From assembly GCF_026151205.1 (NCBI RefSeq), contig NC_087074.1, positions 19,078,740 to 19,142,739 on the forward strand: a stretch of 64,000 nucleotides of DNA, given 5' to 3'. Both the position numbers and the translations under genes were made by a program. Source of the stretch: Bolinopsis microptera (lineage: Eukaryota > Ctenophora > Tentaculata > Lobata > Bolinopsidae). The notes beneath the pieces are model-generated. The model saw nothing but the letters and a program-made list of their open reading frames with translations, was not told the DNA's origin and made no database searches. The stretch's first letter is position 1. The number at the start of each line of letters is the position of its first letter. Positions 41,180 through 53,295 of this stretch are shown here, piece after piece.

Positions 41180-43129
41180 TAGGGGGTGCTTTAGTAAGGT
41201 TGCTCATCCTGGGTCATGTTACTTGCACTCTGGAATCTTGGTTCTGTATTCATGGATATTCCTGCACTTTGTGAATTTTGTGGATATTTGCCAACGATTT
41301 TCGTTTAGCACCCTTTGGTATCGCGTTGATAATCATTGTTTTAGTTGTTGTTAGGGGAATTGATAGCCTCTCACTTTTTAACCGGGAACATTCTGTTTTG
41401 TTGTTAGACACGTGACACGTTTTTACTAACTTGCCAACCATCTGGTTAATCTAACACTGTCACACTAAAAAAGAGCTGGTCTCTCTCTCCAGTCCCCAGG
41501 TGCAGACTCTCTCTCCAGTCCCCAGGGGCAAGCTTCATGGTACAATGCTCGGAAGAGTGTTTGTTTCTAGTTATATCCGTACAATTTACAGGTGCTCCTG
41601 CGGTAATCGCTACTCCTAACAATATTCCCATATCCAGTTTCATGCTGGTCCGCCTGATATATTATCCTGATATTATCGCGGAAATAATGGTTATCGTGAC
41701 AAATATGTACATGTCACTTGAGACCCGGCTGCCCCAAAAATCTGGCACAACTTTCATCAAAAACCACATGTTGTGAACCTACTTCCTCTTTCTACTGTAC
41801 GGTTCAAGTTACTGCTCCCGCCAACACCATGTAACTGAACACGGTATCTGTGAATGGTTTGTGACAGTCACGTGACCCAAGTTCTGATGTCTGATTGGCT
41901 GTTGAAACTCGATACACTAGGGACCAATATTACGTGTGGCGGGAAACACATGGTTCTACTTCGATATCATGTCTCATTTTTACCGATTGTCTGCCGTTCT
42001 GATAACATGATCACCCCTGCATGATCTCTTATCAGTAAATAATCTCTTGTCTCATATTCTCTAGTTCGAGTGATAGTCACCCTTTTAAAAGCCACCCACT
42101 TGTTCTGCTCAGTTGCGTATAATTTGGGAAGTTTTACCTTTAAATACTCTAAATATTGCTGTCCTAGACCCGGAGAGTTTTGCTCAATGGTTTCATGTCA
42201 AGTAGACACGCTGGCTTTTTATTTTTAATAGCCTTCTTTTAAAACGTACAGTGACACTATTCTGTGATTTTCTCCACCAAGAACACTCTTACCGTGGTTT
42301 TGTTTACTTTATTGTGCAACATAGGAACTGCATTGCCGGGCATTACTTCATCACAAACAAATGTTCTCACCTCGTCTGGAGGTCCGTGTTTATCTTTAAT
42401 AACCGCAGTAAGTTGGTTGCTCCTTGTACACAATATCACTGCCTCCCCACCGTTCCCTGCAGATATGTTGCAACACCTGAATTACTCATTGCTGTGCACT
42501 TTCTGCAATTTGCTGCGTCCGAAGTTGTGCTTGACCTCAAAGACATGCCATTAAAGATCTTACGGTTAAGGTCCTACAGGGTGGCCGAGCTATATTGTAC
42601 AACATCTCGAACCTCCCGTTGTTACTGCATACCTGCTCCGGACACGTTGTGTGTGGTATTCACTTCAAGTAGCTGTACAGGTTGCAGGTTGCAGGTTGCA
42701 GGTTGCAGATGGCCACAAAGATATCGATAAGTTATCTCCCTTACATCATACCTATAATTCTGCACAGCTTAATTCAGCAGACATGAACAAATACCATGTA
42801 ACCCATTGGTCGTCCATTATATCACTGCAGCTTGCCACGATTGGGAGGTGATCATGGTTATTGGTTAACCGTGACACACTCCTTTAAAAGGAATATATAA
42901 TCATTCTGTTGCTGGTCTAGGTTAGACGGTGTAGTAATAGTGTGATGTGTGTATGCTACGGTATGTGATATTCTGTTATCTCAGTTTATTAGCTTGTTTG
43001 GTATGAAATCAGTTGTTGCTCTTTTAATCTTATTAATATGCATATTGAAAGTTTTTCTCTTGTGCCGTGTTGCTTCAAAAGGTTTTGCAGTTTGTTTCCA
43101 CCCATATGTTGTTGCTATAAACTCTTACC
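41180..43129. other. RIM-BP intron between the MULE and the next exon; possible internal promoter
   Basis: No exon is recognised. 41862-41905 contains GTCACGTGAC and CTGATTGGCTG (E-box plus inverted CCAAT box), and a similar pair recurs after the gene near 57196-57250. A GGTTGCAG repeat lies at 42681-42708 and a duplicated CTCTCTCTCCAGTCCCCAGG at about 41479-41524. Confidence 0.35.
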
Positions 43130-46100
43130 ATGAATGGTGTCCAATCTATCACCCATGTGTTTGATATAGATGTGATCCAGTGTTCTTACTCGGTTGATGG
43201 AATGATTGGTATTCGACCCTCTCCTCCTCATCCTGTTAAAAGACGAAGGGTGGACAAATCTGTCAAACTCAAAAAAGGAGATGTATGTTTAGTTTGTGAT
43301 CCTCTGTTATTCAGTTCGATGTGTGCAAGTCTGTTTGTCCTGTTTTCTTGTGGTTTACTTATTTTTCCAAATGATTCATTATTTAAAATGTTTACATATT
43401 ATTTACATCACGATATACAATATTTACTTAATTAATTTTAATAATATTTATTAATACTCGTTTCAGGCTGAGAGGAAGAAGAACTTGAATAAAGTAACTA
43501 GCAAGGAGAAGATAGAAGCTGCTGACAAGAAACTCAATGCTAAGGACAAAGATGTAAGTCTAGCTTTTTAACGTGGCAAAAAAATCTAAGGTGCAGAAAA
43601 TTTCCGTGAAATATCATAAACGGATCCTCCTTTTTTCGTCTGGTTCCCGATTCCCTTCTTGTCAATTTGGCTTCATTCCTTTCCCTCTAACACTGTTAAA
43701 TAAATTATAATTCTCCCAGGGTAAACCCTCACCGAAGGATCTAGAAAGCTACCTGAAGCTAGCCAACAAGGAGCGGAATGTTCTGGAACGGAAGATAGCT
43801 CTGTTGGAGAAGACCCGGCAACAAACGGGGGATGAGAAGATAGACAATGAGATCTCCGCTCTGAGGCAGCAACATAAGGAACTGCTGAAGAATATTACTG
43901 AGAAGGTGCGGTCTGAGAAAGTGTTTTAGATGGACTTTCGTAACGATGGAATTTATTTCAGGTTTCTTTAAGTGTGATTGGATGAAGTCTGCAGATTAAT
44001 ATTTAATTAAACCGTTTATTTTAATAATGTCTTTAATCTCAGGAGGTCATCCTAAACGAATCCCAAGACAAAGATTCAGACGACAACGACGACAAGAAGT
44101 CCAAAATCCCATCACCCTTCAGCCTAGCTCCTCCTGGTAAACGTCAGATCCCGAGATCACCGCGAGCTGCTAGGAAGATCACTCACAGTCGCTCACCTTC
44201 GCCCCTCATGATGATGAAACTAACTGAGGATGGTGAAGATGATGAGGAGAGTGGCAAGGGGAAGAAGCTACCAAAAAAGAAACCCGTTGGGAAAAGGAAG
44301 GATTCGCCTGGTACTAAGAAAGTGGTACCGGTGGTACCGGTTGAAAAAGTGGTACCAGTTGAGAAAGTGGTACCGAACGGGAATGTTGTGACGATAGACA
44401 GATCTAAATACACCAGCACGTATGTTTCAATTGACCCTAGTTTAGTATGTCTCCTGTTTACTTGGTGCATGTATTTCTTGTTCGGTCAAGAATAAAAAAT
44501 AACGAACGTGACTTTCCATAACCTACCGTGTGCTGGCGCCTACCAGACTATGTACTGACTAAGTATAACAACATTAGTGGTATTTTTATACTGCTGGGAT
44601 AATCAACTTGAATAGTGTTGCTTCTTATAATATGTTGGCAAGCGTCCAACTCAACATTCCTCACTGGTGATCGTTAATTGGATAATTGGTCGGTAATTAA
44701 TTGGTCCTATAATTGGATAATTGGTCGGTTAACAGGTGCTATTTTCCAGGGAACAGCAAACCCTGACGACAACACATAAAGACCAGGAGATTCAGGTTGA
44801 GATCTACGATGAGGAAGAAGACGATATGTACGAAAACAGTAAGTTTTTCAGCCTTCATTTAGTTTTTAGGAGGTTTGGATGGTTAATTTGATTTAAAAGT
44901 ATAAATTTGTTCATCATGAATTGAATAACAATTACTTGAATATACAAAGTTATCACTTGACGCATTTGAGTCGGTATCTCGACTTAATGTCTTCATACTA
45001 ATACATATTATTCTTAAAATGTCAAGACTGCAAATTGTTGGCTAATTTTTAATAATATAGCACTGGTATGAGTTGAGACCATGATCAGTTTGTTTCGTAG
45101 TCAAATATTTCCATCAAGACCTGGGTTCAGGTGTATTTCGGATGTTTGCTGTTTGTTGCTGGTCCCCTGGTGTTCTCTAGTTGTTACGTCCGTTACTTTT
45201 CCACAAGATCTTCCTGAGAAATAAATTTGTTATCCATGATATGAATCAAATACACGTAAGCATCAATATCATGTGAAATCAACCCAACAATTATAATGAT
45301 ATAATAAATCTGTCTAATTGTTTCACTTACCTGAGTTCATGATAACACAGGATTTCATCAGTTGAATTCTTGTTTTAAGAAACTTTTGAAAACTGGGCAC
45401 TGTGAGAATATAAACAAAGAAATTAGCCGCAACGTTGAAATACATAAACGTCTCCCCGACCCTCGGAGCGTATATCTCATACCAGCCGTTCACTATACGA
45501 CCCTTAGTCATAATACTCACTGCCCTGGGTATAAAGGAGACACAATAAACTGTGGCTGTAAGAACTACAGTTGCGATACCTTGCCAACGGACATTGCCAC
45601 TCGATCGGCTTGATACTTGTCTCGCGTACAGTAGATGCTTCAGTAGTATAAGGGATGTTGCTACGACTGTAATGATTGGAGCCGCCACAAATAAGAAGGA
45701 AAGTACCGGTCTCAGCCACTTCCAGGTAGAGGAGGTAGCGTGGTAGATGCAAGTATACCTGCTCTTAAGAAACAGTATATCGTCCTTATCCACGATAAGG
45801 AATGTGCCCGGAACGCAGCATGATAAGATCCAAATTCCTGCGCAGATCATGTGACCCTGTTTTTCTGACCAAGAAGTTGCTTTGAGAGGGAACTTTAACG
45901 TCAGTACCTTGCTTACAGTCATTCCGCAGATTAGAAACACACTTGCTGTGTTACATAAGAAGCCGAGGTAGACTTCTACGTAACAAATAAATGATCCAAA
46001 GACCCAGCGGTTCGCAATTAGAGAAACGTATTGAGTCAAAATACTCACAAATGACAAGAGAAGATCACAGACCGCAATGTGCTGAATAAATATCACTATA

Positions 46101-49100
46101 ACTTTGTGCAGTTTGAAGGCTTTGTACTTTATAGAAGCAACTAGAATGATAGAATCCCCAAATAGAGAGACTAGGAACATAAGAATGAGCCACGCAGCCC
46201 AGATGAATCGCTCAGCATCATTTTCCATTAGTTTGTGGAATGAGAGGTCTGGTTGGAGATCATCGCTAGAAAAAAAGTTATTTCAAAAAAATAAGGGCGG
46301 GGACCTCATTAAATCCCATGACAGTTTGAAATAGTACATAGTATATAAAATTTATTGAGAACAACAGCAACACAACATGAAACGGTAAATTTGTTCTGAA
46401 TATCTCGAGTCCATCAAAAGTTACATTTTCTAAAGTATAATAGTTATTGAGCAACAACGACAACATGACTTCTTGTAACACTGTAACAGTTCAATTTGCT
46501 CTGAATAACCTGAGTCGATCAAAAGATACTTCTTTTACAGTATGAGTATGTAATGAGTTATATAGCAAATGGGTTGTATTATATCTAGCAACAATAGGAC
46601 TTAAAATTTGAATGATGAAGCCGAAATTAACAGCAATAAAAGTAGATATTGTAGAAACTACATAAGGGACCAATGAGACCAATGCATAAACTGAATAAAA
46701 GATTGCCCTATTTCGCATTGGAATGTTTATGCTAATATTATGTCTTACTTCTCCGCCCCTCAGCTCCGCCAAATTACTTTTCCATTCAACGAGTACGTGT
46801 AACAAAATATGTCGGACAGCCAAGAAAATATAGATGTTTGTAGCACCGGCTGACCGGCGCGGTGTGGTATTCAAAGGAACCAATCACTAATAATTGCATT
46901 GTTGCAACCTTTAATTGCAATATACGTCACCGAGAATATTGAATAATTGGATAATTTCGGAGATTCGTGAGGTCAGGTCAGTCAGGGGTCTTATAATTGG
47001 AGGGGTCTGACCTCACAAATACAAGGTAGAAACTATTGATGTACCGGTAGAGACCATGTGTTTCTAGTAGGATGACTAGTTCTCTGTTCCTTTATATCAG
47101 TCTGTGATGACTGTGGAAAGGTCCCAAAACTTCAAATTATTTTAAGGAGGGCGATAAGGTCGAATTTAATAATTTATCTGATGAACTCAAACTCATATTC
47201 CTCAAACCAGTTTCGAGAAACGTTAAATTCCATCCTTTACAACCTCTTACGGCTCTATTTGCAGATTTCGACATGGGTGGAGGTCAGTTCATGTTCCAAG
47301 AACCAGAAATAAAGGAGTCAGCAGCCCCTCAGGACACCTCGCTCACTCTAGGAGGTGTCCACGCTAACGACAAGCTGCTCGAGCAGTTCGAGGAACAGTT
47401 GGAGGCTCTTCATCAGCTTAGGGAGAAGGATATGGGCAAGATAGCGTCGCTCAGTGAGAAACTCGAACAGGTAAAGAGGGGGATCATCTGGGAGCCGTCA
47501 GTTGAGCTTGCTCTCTGACTCGTGGGTTGAAAACATCGTGTACAGTACTTCGTGAGTAGTACTGTACTTCACAGCGATAACCCGCCTCCCCAACCAAATA
47601 TCTTAAGGTAAAGAGAGGGAAGCCAACGGGTATTTTGGGGTATTATGGGGAATGCCTTAATGGATTTTAGAAATCCCCCATAATACCCCAAAATTATTCT
47701 AAATATTCATTGTGGCAACAGTTTATGTTTAAACACAAACCAGTTTCAGTCCATTTTTCAGTGGATGTTTTAGTTGAAATTGTTAAAAGAGTTAATAGAC
47801 CAAAAGCTTGCAAATAGACCAAAAGCTTGCAAGTTTCACCATCTAGGAAAGCTAGTTTTTGTCAAAGCAACAGCTCCAAGTTGACGTTTTCAATAATGCA
47901 ACGCGAGTAATCTCGCAGCTAGGGTAGGCGAGGTTATGACATTATTATGCTAATCCCCTTAGAAGGATAGAAAACTTAAAAGGGCAGTCAGAAATATTTC
48001 TTGCCTTCAAACCTTTTGTTTCACACATTTCCTGGCCTCACGAGTTCTTGGATTAGCCTAGAACACCAGATAATTTTGAACAATTTGGTGACTCGTATAC
48101 GGTTCTAACAACCACGCTGAATATTTAACGCTCATTTTAGTGGCTTCCTGGTGGATTTAATCGATCGCATTTACCTTTAAAACTATTGTATCATAGCGGA
48201 GCGGTATACACTATACACGCTCACAGGCTACCACGTCTTGTGTAACCCAGGATTTGGTTTCGGATCGGACACTCAAAACAACGACAGATGGAATGACTTC
48301 AAGGTTTCCAAAACGTGGCCTGCAGAATAACTGCACGTTAATGCCGTTGCTGGTATGGCCATGGTGATGGAGAATCTTCCACATATGAATTAGAATAAAC
48401 ATTAAACCGCTCCCTGCGACGCTGTAGAGACATCAGAGATCGAAGAAGGTCCCAATAATGAAGATCACGCATTCCATACAACCTAATGTCTCAGGACTTT
48501 GAAATTATGCCTCATTCCCTATATAAGTATATAACACCATAGAATGGCATCTGTAAACAACTTACAAATACATTGTCAAGGCACAGGGGGTATTTTAGTA
48601 ACTTTGAGGTATTTTTGGGTATTTTGAGGAATTGCCTTCGTGGATTTTTGAAATCCCCCATAATAGAGTCCCCCATAATACCCCAAAGTACTCCAAAATA
48701 CCCCTTGGCTTCCCCCCTAAAGAATATACTTCGCAAGATTAGAGTGTAATTCGGTAATCCGAATCAGTTAAATTGTTTTACTTTGAGCATTTTAAGCTGC
48801 TTTATTGAATAAAAATGAAACTTTTCTTCCTCTAAATCGGCTTATTTTCAGTACAAGCAGGAGGTTGCATCTCTAAACCGGAAAGCTGGCTCGTACTTTA
48901 GCGAGCTGGAAGTGAAGGACTCGAAGCTGAACACCTCAATTGCTGAGATCGAGAAACTGAACGACGAAATCAAAAATCTTCAGGATCAGAACAATTCTTT
49001 AAGTGACGCAGAGGGAGGCGACTACGGCGTAAGTTTAACGATTGTGGGCATTTCTAGTTCTGTAAATTGAATGAAACTACAAACTCCTGGGCCAGTTGAA

Positions 49101-52100
49101 TTCTGAGATAAACTGATTTAGTCCGGCTAGTAATTCCTATATTCATGTTACCTCTCTATCTGGTGGTATCAAATTTTAAGGCTAATAAAACTGAAAAACA
49201 AAAACTAATGCGCTCTTTAGCCACCTCTATTACAGATGAACGGTAACCTTGAAAAGGAGCTGTCAGAAGCCAAGAAGGATGTTGAACAGCTAACTGGAGA
49301 TCTCCGGGAGAAACAGCTCACAATCATGAAACTTCATCAGGTATGGAAATGATTCTCTAATTTTATCATAGACTAGGTTTCATTCAAAACTTATTGATAG
49401 CAAATTAAAATTATGAAAAAGGAATAATAATAAGAACGCCCTTGTGTAGACCCTAAAACGTAGGGTAAAAATATAACTATAATATTATTTGCTGCCAATG
49501 TTGTCGTAAGCTTAGTTTGGGTAGATTGCGAATTATGAATAACATTATATAATTATGTGTCTGAATAAGAACATTATTTATGAGTCGCATTGTTGCGATG
49601 TTTAGAGTTCGAATGTCTGGTAATTCTGTATCTAACATTGCATAATTAGGGGATCATGTTTTAAGTCCATTTTTGTCCATGTGGCACCCTATATTTTCAA
49701 GGTGGACAAAAATGGACAAAAATGGACAACAAATTTCAAAATATATGGAAAAAGTCCTAGACGAAAGGGGAATTTTCGTTCACATATAATACGTAATCAA
49801 TTTTTGGCTAATTTTGAACCCCCCCCCCCTCTTTCCCCTCCGTAATTAGTTTTACACATAGCTATTGTGGCGAAATTACACTAGCGTAATCATTTGGAAA
49901 CTCCCTTCCCCTCGGCTGATTACGTAATATGTGAACGATACCTTCTAGATCTAGATCTATAGGTCCAATACTGAGTGAAAAAGTCTCAAAATCTGATCTA
50001 CGACCTACTGATTGTTACAGGACATACAGGTCGAATCTCAGAACAAAATACAGATTACAGGCAGCTGTAGCTGGTCTCGAAATCATATCTTGGTAATACT
50101 TAGGTTACTTACCTAGTTACCTTTGATCAAAGGTTTCTCTCTTTGAGAGTCATTATAGAAATACAAACTATTTTCTGTACCTAAATGAGGATTTAGAGAT
50201 TGAAAAAATTACCAAAGTTTACACTAAAAAGAGCCATGGTCGTTGATCGTGATTGGTCGCTAACCATTTCTGCAGGCAGTTTGTTACAAATTTTGGAGAC
50301 AATCCAAATCAAAAGTTACAATTTTTGTCCATTTATGTCCATTTTTGTCCATGCGGTACCCTATTTTCTGAGGATGAACAAAATCGTATGGACAAAAATG
50401 GACAAAAATGGAAGAAAAAAACATGATCCCCATAATTATTACATGATTACATAATTAATTATCAATTAATAGTAATGTATAACTAATTCTACAACTAATG
50501 CAGATTGCCCACTAATTGCCCAACTCTGTGGTTCAGGAGCTACACGAAGCATCAGAGGAGGTGATGGACAAGTCCGGGGTAGTTCGACAACTTGAGGCCC
50601 TTGTTGAGAACTTGAAACACGACAAGGAGATCATGAGGGAGGAACAAATGAACTTTGAGACCACAACTGAAGAGGTGTTGGACCAGTTACGGAACCTGAA
50701 AGTTCGTAATAACCAGCTTGAGGAATTAGTGAGATCCCTGGAGACTGATGTGGAGACCCACAAACGGGACAACACCAAGTTAGCTGATGAGAAACTGATG
50801 CTGCAGTCGAGAAGGAACGGTTTGAGGTTGAGACGGAAGATCTTTCTGCTAGGATGGCTGTAAGTTATGCTGAAACTCAACCGCTTACCTTACGAATCAA
50901 AACGATACAAAATAACAAACCTTCTGATGCTCTATTCAGTGTAAAACCCGTTTAGTCCACCTACAATTCGCTGCTATCGTTTAAGACCGATGATCATGAA
51001 TAAACATTGAAAATGACCAATTAACTCCTCCTTTCAGGCTCGAGATATGGAGCTGGAGACGGCTCTGTCCAAGAACCCCACCTCAGAGGACTCCAAAGCA
51101 ACTCTCAACATGCTCCAGGAAATCAGGCAGAAGGATAACGCTCTGAAGAAACTACAGAAGAAGCACGATGAAACAATGATGCAAGTGAAGAAGGAGGTCG
51201 AGAAACAGGTGGGTCATTATTAATTAAATCAAGCCATCCATTTAAGAATAAGAAGATTGATTAAATTTTTTTTGTTATTTAAATAAAACGCTGGTATTGT
51301 AGTGATAAACATAATATAATATTTACAATTTAGTAACAAAATATCCACAAATTAATTAATCTAAATGTGTTTGGGTCGGTTGTTCTCCATCCTTTTGATC
51401 TGAGTTCGTCTGTTCTGGAACCAAACTCTGATATTCTCTGACGTCAACCCGAGCACTGCTGCCAAACTTTGTCTCCTCTCAGTCGAGATATAGTTGCAGT
51501 CGTCAAACTCCCGTTCTAACACGTCTAGCTGGAATGTAGTGAACTTGGTTCTCCTCCTCTTCTGTTTTGGAGCCTTGCCAAAAGAAGAAGGGGTCTGAGC
51601 TGGGGTTCCAGGTGGTGTTAGGATCTGGTTCTGGATAGCAGGAGCAGGCGAGGGTGTTCTCAGGTTCTGCTGATCTGCCTTGTTGGGTAGAGGGAAGTCA
51701 GGAGGAAAGAAGAACTGCGGAGGGGAGATAGAACCAGGGGTGGTAGGTGGAGTGGTGGTGTTCAGAGTAGAGGACAACATTGGTACAGGTGTGAGTAGAG
51801 GGGTCGGTAAAGCAGGAGTCTCTGGTTGTACTTCTAGCTTAGTTGTTGGTAGCTCCAATCGGTAAGGTTTAGAACGATCAACATTCCTGTATCCAAAGCT
51901 CCGTTTAGCGTAAGGGTGAGGGCTTGGTACTGGAGTAAGAGTAGTGGCGTGAGGAACAGTAAGAGGTCTAGAGTTCATGTAAGGAACACCAATAGACTGC
52001 AGATTTGTGTAAGGAGGAGGAGAAGTCAGCGATGTAATGTATGGAGTTCCAAGAACAGGATTTCCTTTGTAATGAGCACCGAGACTAGGCGAAGTTGCCA

Positions 52101-53295
52101 TCTGTATATCGTGATTAGGATTAGATCTTCTGAAGAGTGCGTTGAGGTAAACTTCAAATGAAGAACTCATGACGTATAATGTATTGATTTCTGGTAAATT
52201 GATGTAGAGAAGATGATGACGATAACTGATAATAAACCTTATGAGTCGACTGAGTTATATATTGGTAACGGTCTGTCCTGATACATCCTAATTGAGTTCT
52301 CGAGTGTCCTATTTAGAGAAGCTAAACCTGCTCTCATGCTGCATAATTTGTAAATACTCCGTTGATTTAGATGGACTCATATCACATGTCCGATATGGGA
52401 TCCAATCAGTTGTGGCTGATCAAGAGATAATCGATTCGTGTATCGGCAATCTCAAAACCTTGACACCAGTCAAGTTAACCGGCAGACAACATGTTTTGAC
52501 ATCACCGGGATCTCATGATGAGAGAGCCCTAGCATGGTACACTCGGGTTCTGCCACCTGACTAATCATTCAACAAGCATAATTATTAATTAATTACATCC
52601 TAATTCTAATCACTAAAATCCCCATAGGTGTCTCATCTACAGACGAAAGTGTCTAGAAGAGATGATGATCTGGCTAACTTGAAGTCAGACCAAAACAAAG
52701 AGAGGACACATCTTATGTCACAGGTCAGGGACACTTCCACTAATTTATGATACCAAATATGGGATAATTGTAATAAAGAGTCACAATCTTAACATACCGA
52801 TCATTATTATTTTGTTGACATTCAGCCTCCCAAGATTTCAAAATCATCTGAGTATTTAACAGCCAAACTCTTCTTCTGTAGATTGGCGATCTAAAGAGCG
52901 TGAACGTCTCCCTGAAGGAAAACATCTCTGAAAAAGACCGTGAGATACAGGAAATATACAGCAGTGTAGCATCTAGTCGCTCTAACGTGGATTCTAAGGA
53001 GTTGAACAAGAGATTAGCCGAGCTCGCTAACGAGAACATGATGTTGAAGGATGAAATCCAAAACTACAGGACTATTGTCAACGAGTAAGTCAACTTTAAA
53101 TATATCGTGTGAACTTGATTTGTATCATTAACCGCACCTGTCTATATGACTTTGAAATGGATAACCTGAGGTAACCATTAGTTTTACAGAAAGCGACCTA
53201 AAGGATTTATGGGCGAGTTAGGCCAGAGGATTCAGACTCAACGACCCAGCTTCACCGGAAAAAGTACTCCCAACGTCACTATCTCTGATGATCAG
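43130..53295 (+). CDS. RIM-binding protein, central coiled-coil exons
   Basis: Exons in phase: 43181-43282, 43467-43553, 43720-43905, 44043-44419, 44750-44838, 47265-47470, 48852-49028, 49236-49340, 50537-50859, 51038-51208, 52628-52723, 52882-53084, 53190-53295. The first could instead be a start exon: ATG at 43130 (TACCATGAA) opens a frame just after an in-frame stop, and the acceptor at 43180 lacks a pyrimidine tract. Exon 44043 encodes a charged linker with KVVPV/EKVVPV repeats; later exons are heptad-rich (QLEALVENLKHDKEIMREEQ). Exon 50537 is one base short: at 50806 the frame slips, and one extra G (CAGGTCGAG) would give QVEKERFEVETEDLSARMA and restore phase to 51038. Long scaffolding coiled coils precede SH3-I in vertebrate RIM-BP1 as well. 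Confidence 0.8.
45323..46228 (-). CDS. Rhodopsin-like (class A) GPCR, single exon, nested antisense in a RIM-BP intron
   Basis: 301 aa, ATG at 46228. Seven hydrophobic segments are clear (about 10-35, 43-69, 82-112, 126-146, 172-200, 217-240, 258-280). The class A disulfide pair is present: C82 at the top of TM3 and C160 in loop 2. D55 in CDLLLSF is the TM2 sodium-site aspartate. Canonical motifs are altered: GN in TM1 is GD, DRY is SKV (residues 106-108, followed by LTLKFPL), TM6 reads YCVSFIPR, and NPxxY is NFFVY (269-273). Such divergent intronless receptors occur as large families in cnidarians and placozoans. The ligand is unknown. It lies wholly in the intron 44839-47264 of RIM-BP, on the opposite strand. 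Confidence 0.85.
   Translation of the reverse strand: MENDAERFIWAAWLILMFLVSLFGDSIILVASIKYKAFKLHKVIVIFIQHIAVCDLLLSFVSILTQYVSLIANRWVFGSFICYVEVYLGFLCNTASVFLICGMTVSKVLTLKFPLKATSWSEKQGHMICAGIWILSCCVPGTFLIVDKDDILFLKSRYTCIYHATSSTWKWLRPVLSFLFVAAPIITVVATSLILLKHLLYARQVSSRSSGNVRWQGIATVVLTATVYCVSFIPRAVSIMTKGRIVNGWYEIYAPRVGETFMYFNVAANFFVYILTVPSFQKFLKTRIQLMKSCVIMNSGK
46384..46883 (-). pseudogene. GPCR-like gene remnant with duplicated C-terminal tail
   Basis: The minus-strand frame 46883 to 46491 contains two hydrophobic segments resembling TM6 and TM7 of a receptor (AIFYSVYALVSLVPYVVSTI and the following FIIQILSP region) and ends in VKEVSFDRLRLFRAN. About 105 bp further on, 46453 to 46384 encodes a diverged second copy of that tail, ENVTFDGLEIFRTN. 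The pair and the intact receptor next door suggest a local tandem receptor cluster that has decayed. GPCR identity is only suggestive. Confidence 0.35.
47615..48717. mobile_element. Non-autonomous TIR element (1.1 kb) in a RIM-BP intron
   Basis: The left end (GAGGGAAGCCAACGGGTATT) matches the inverted right end (GGGGGGAAGCCAAGGGG then TATTTTGG). Both arms continue for about 100 bp with stretches such as GGGGTATTATGGGG and AATCCCCCATAATA. Each arm is itself palindromic. Flanking 6-bp repeats TAAAGA at 47609-47614 and 48718-48723 may be the target duplication. The interior codes for nothing recognisable. A 22-bp duplication (GACCAAAAGCTTGCAA) lies at 47798-47831. Confidence 0.6.
49649..50431. 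mobile_element. MITE-like element (783 bp) in a RIM-BP intron
   Basis: The ends are GGGGATCATGTTTT and its exact inverse, flanked by a 7-bp duplication ATAATTA at 49642-49648 and 50432-50438. Subterminal regions at both ends repeat TCCATTTTTGTCCAT and TGGACAAAAATGGA, and each end forms its own hairpin around GTGGCACCCTAT or GCGGTACCCTAT. No transposase is encoded. Confidence 0.75.
51361..52170 (-). CDS. Homeobox transcription factor, single exon, nested antisense in a RIM-BP intron
   Basis: 269 aa, ATG at 52170. The N-terminal 195 residues are Pro/Thr/Ser-rich with repeated TP motifs (TTTPPTTPGS, LTPPGTP). The homeodomain spans about 203-262: KRRRTKFTTFQLDVLEREF, a turn NYISTERRQ, and recognition helix ENIRVWFQNRRTQIKR. 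W250, F251, Q252 and N253 correspond to homeodomain positions 48-51, so Q50 favours TAAT-type sites. The protein ends nine residues after the domain. The class (ANTP-like or PRD-like) cannot be settled by eye; I see no paired box, hexapeptide or octapeptide. It sits in the RIM-BP intron 51209-52627 on the other strand. Confidence 0.9.
   Translation of the reverse strand: MSSSFEVYLNALFRRSNPNHDIQMATSPSLGAHYKGNPVLGTPYITSLTSPPPYTNLQSIGVPYMNSRPLTVPHATTLTPVPSPHPYAKRSFGYRNVDRSKPYRLELPTTKLEVQPETPALPTPLLTPVPMLSSTLNTTTPPTTPGSISPPQFFFPPDFPLPNKADQQNLRTPSPAPAIQNQILTPPGTPAQTPSSFGKAPKQKRRRTKFTTFQLDVLEREFDDCNYISTERRQSLAAVLGLTSENIRVWFQNRRTQIKRMENNRPKHI

Noticed and set aside
50797-50859. Natural C-terminus LRLRRKIFLLGWL in RIM-BP
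   Set aside because: The alternative frame gives canonical coiled coil that continues into the next exon; the stop follows a one-base slip.
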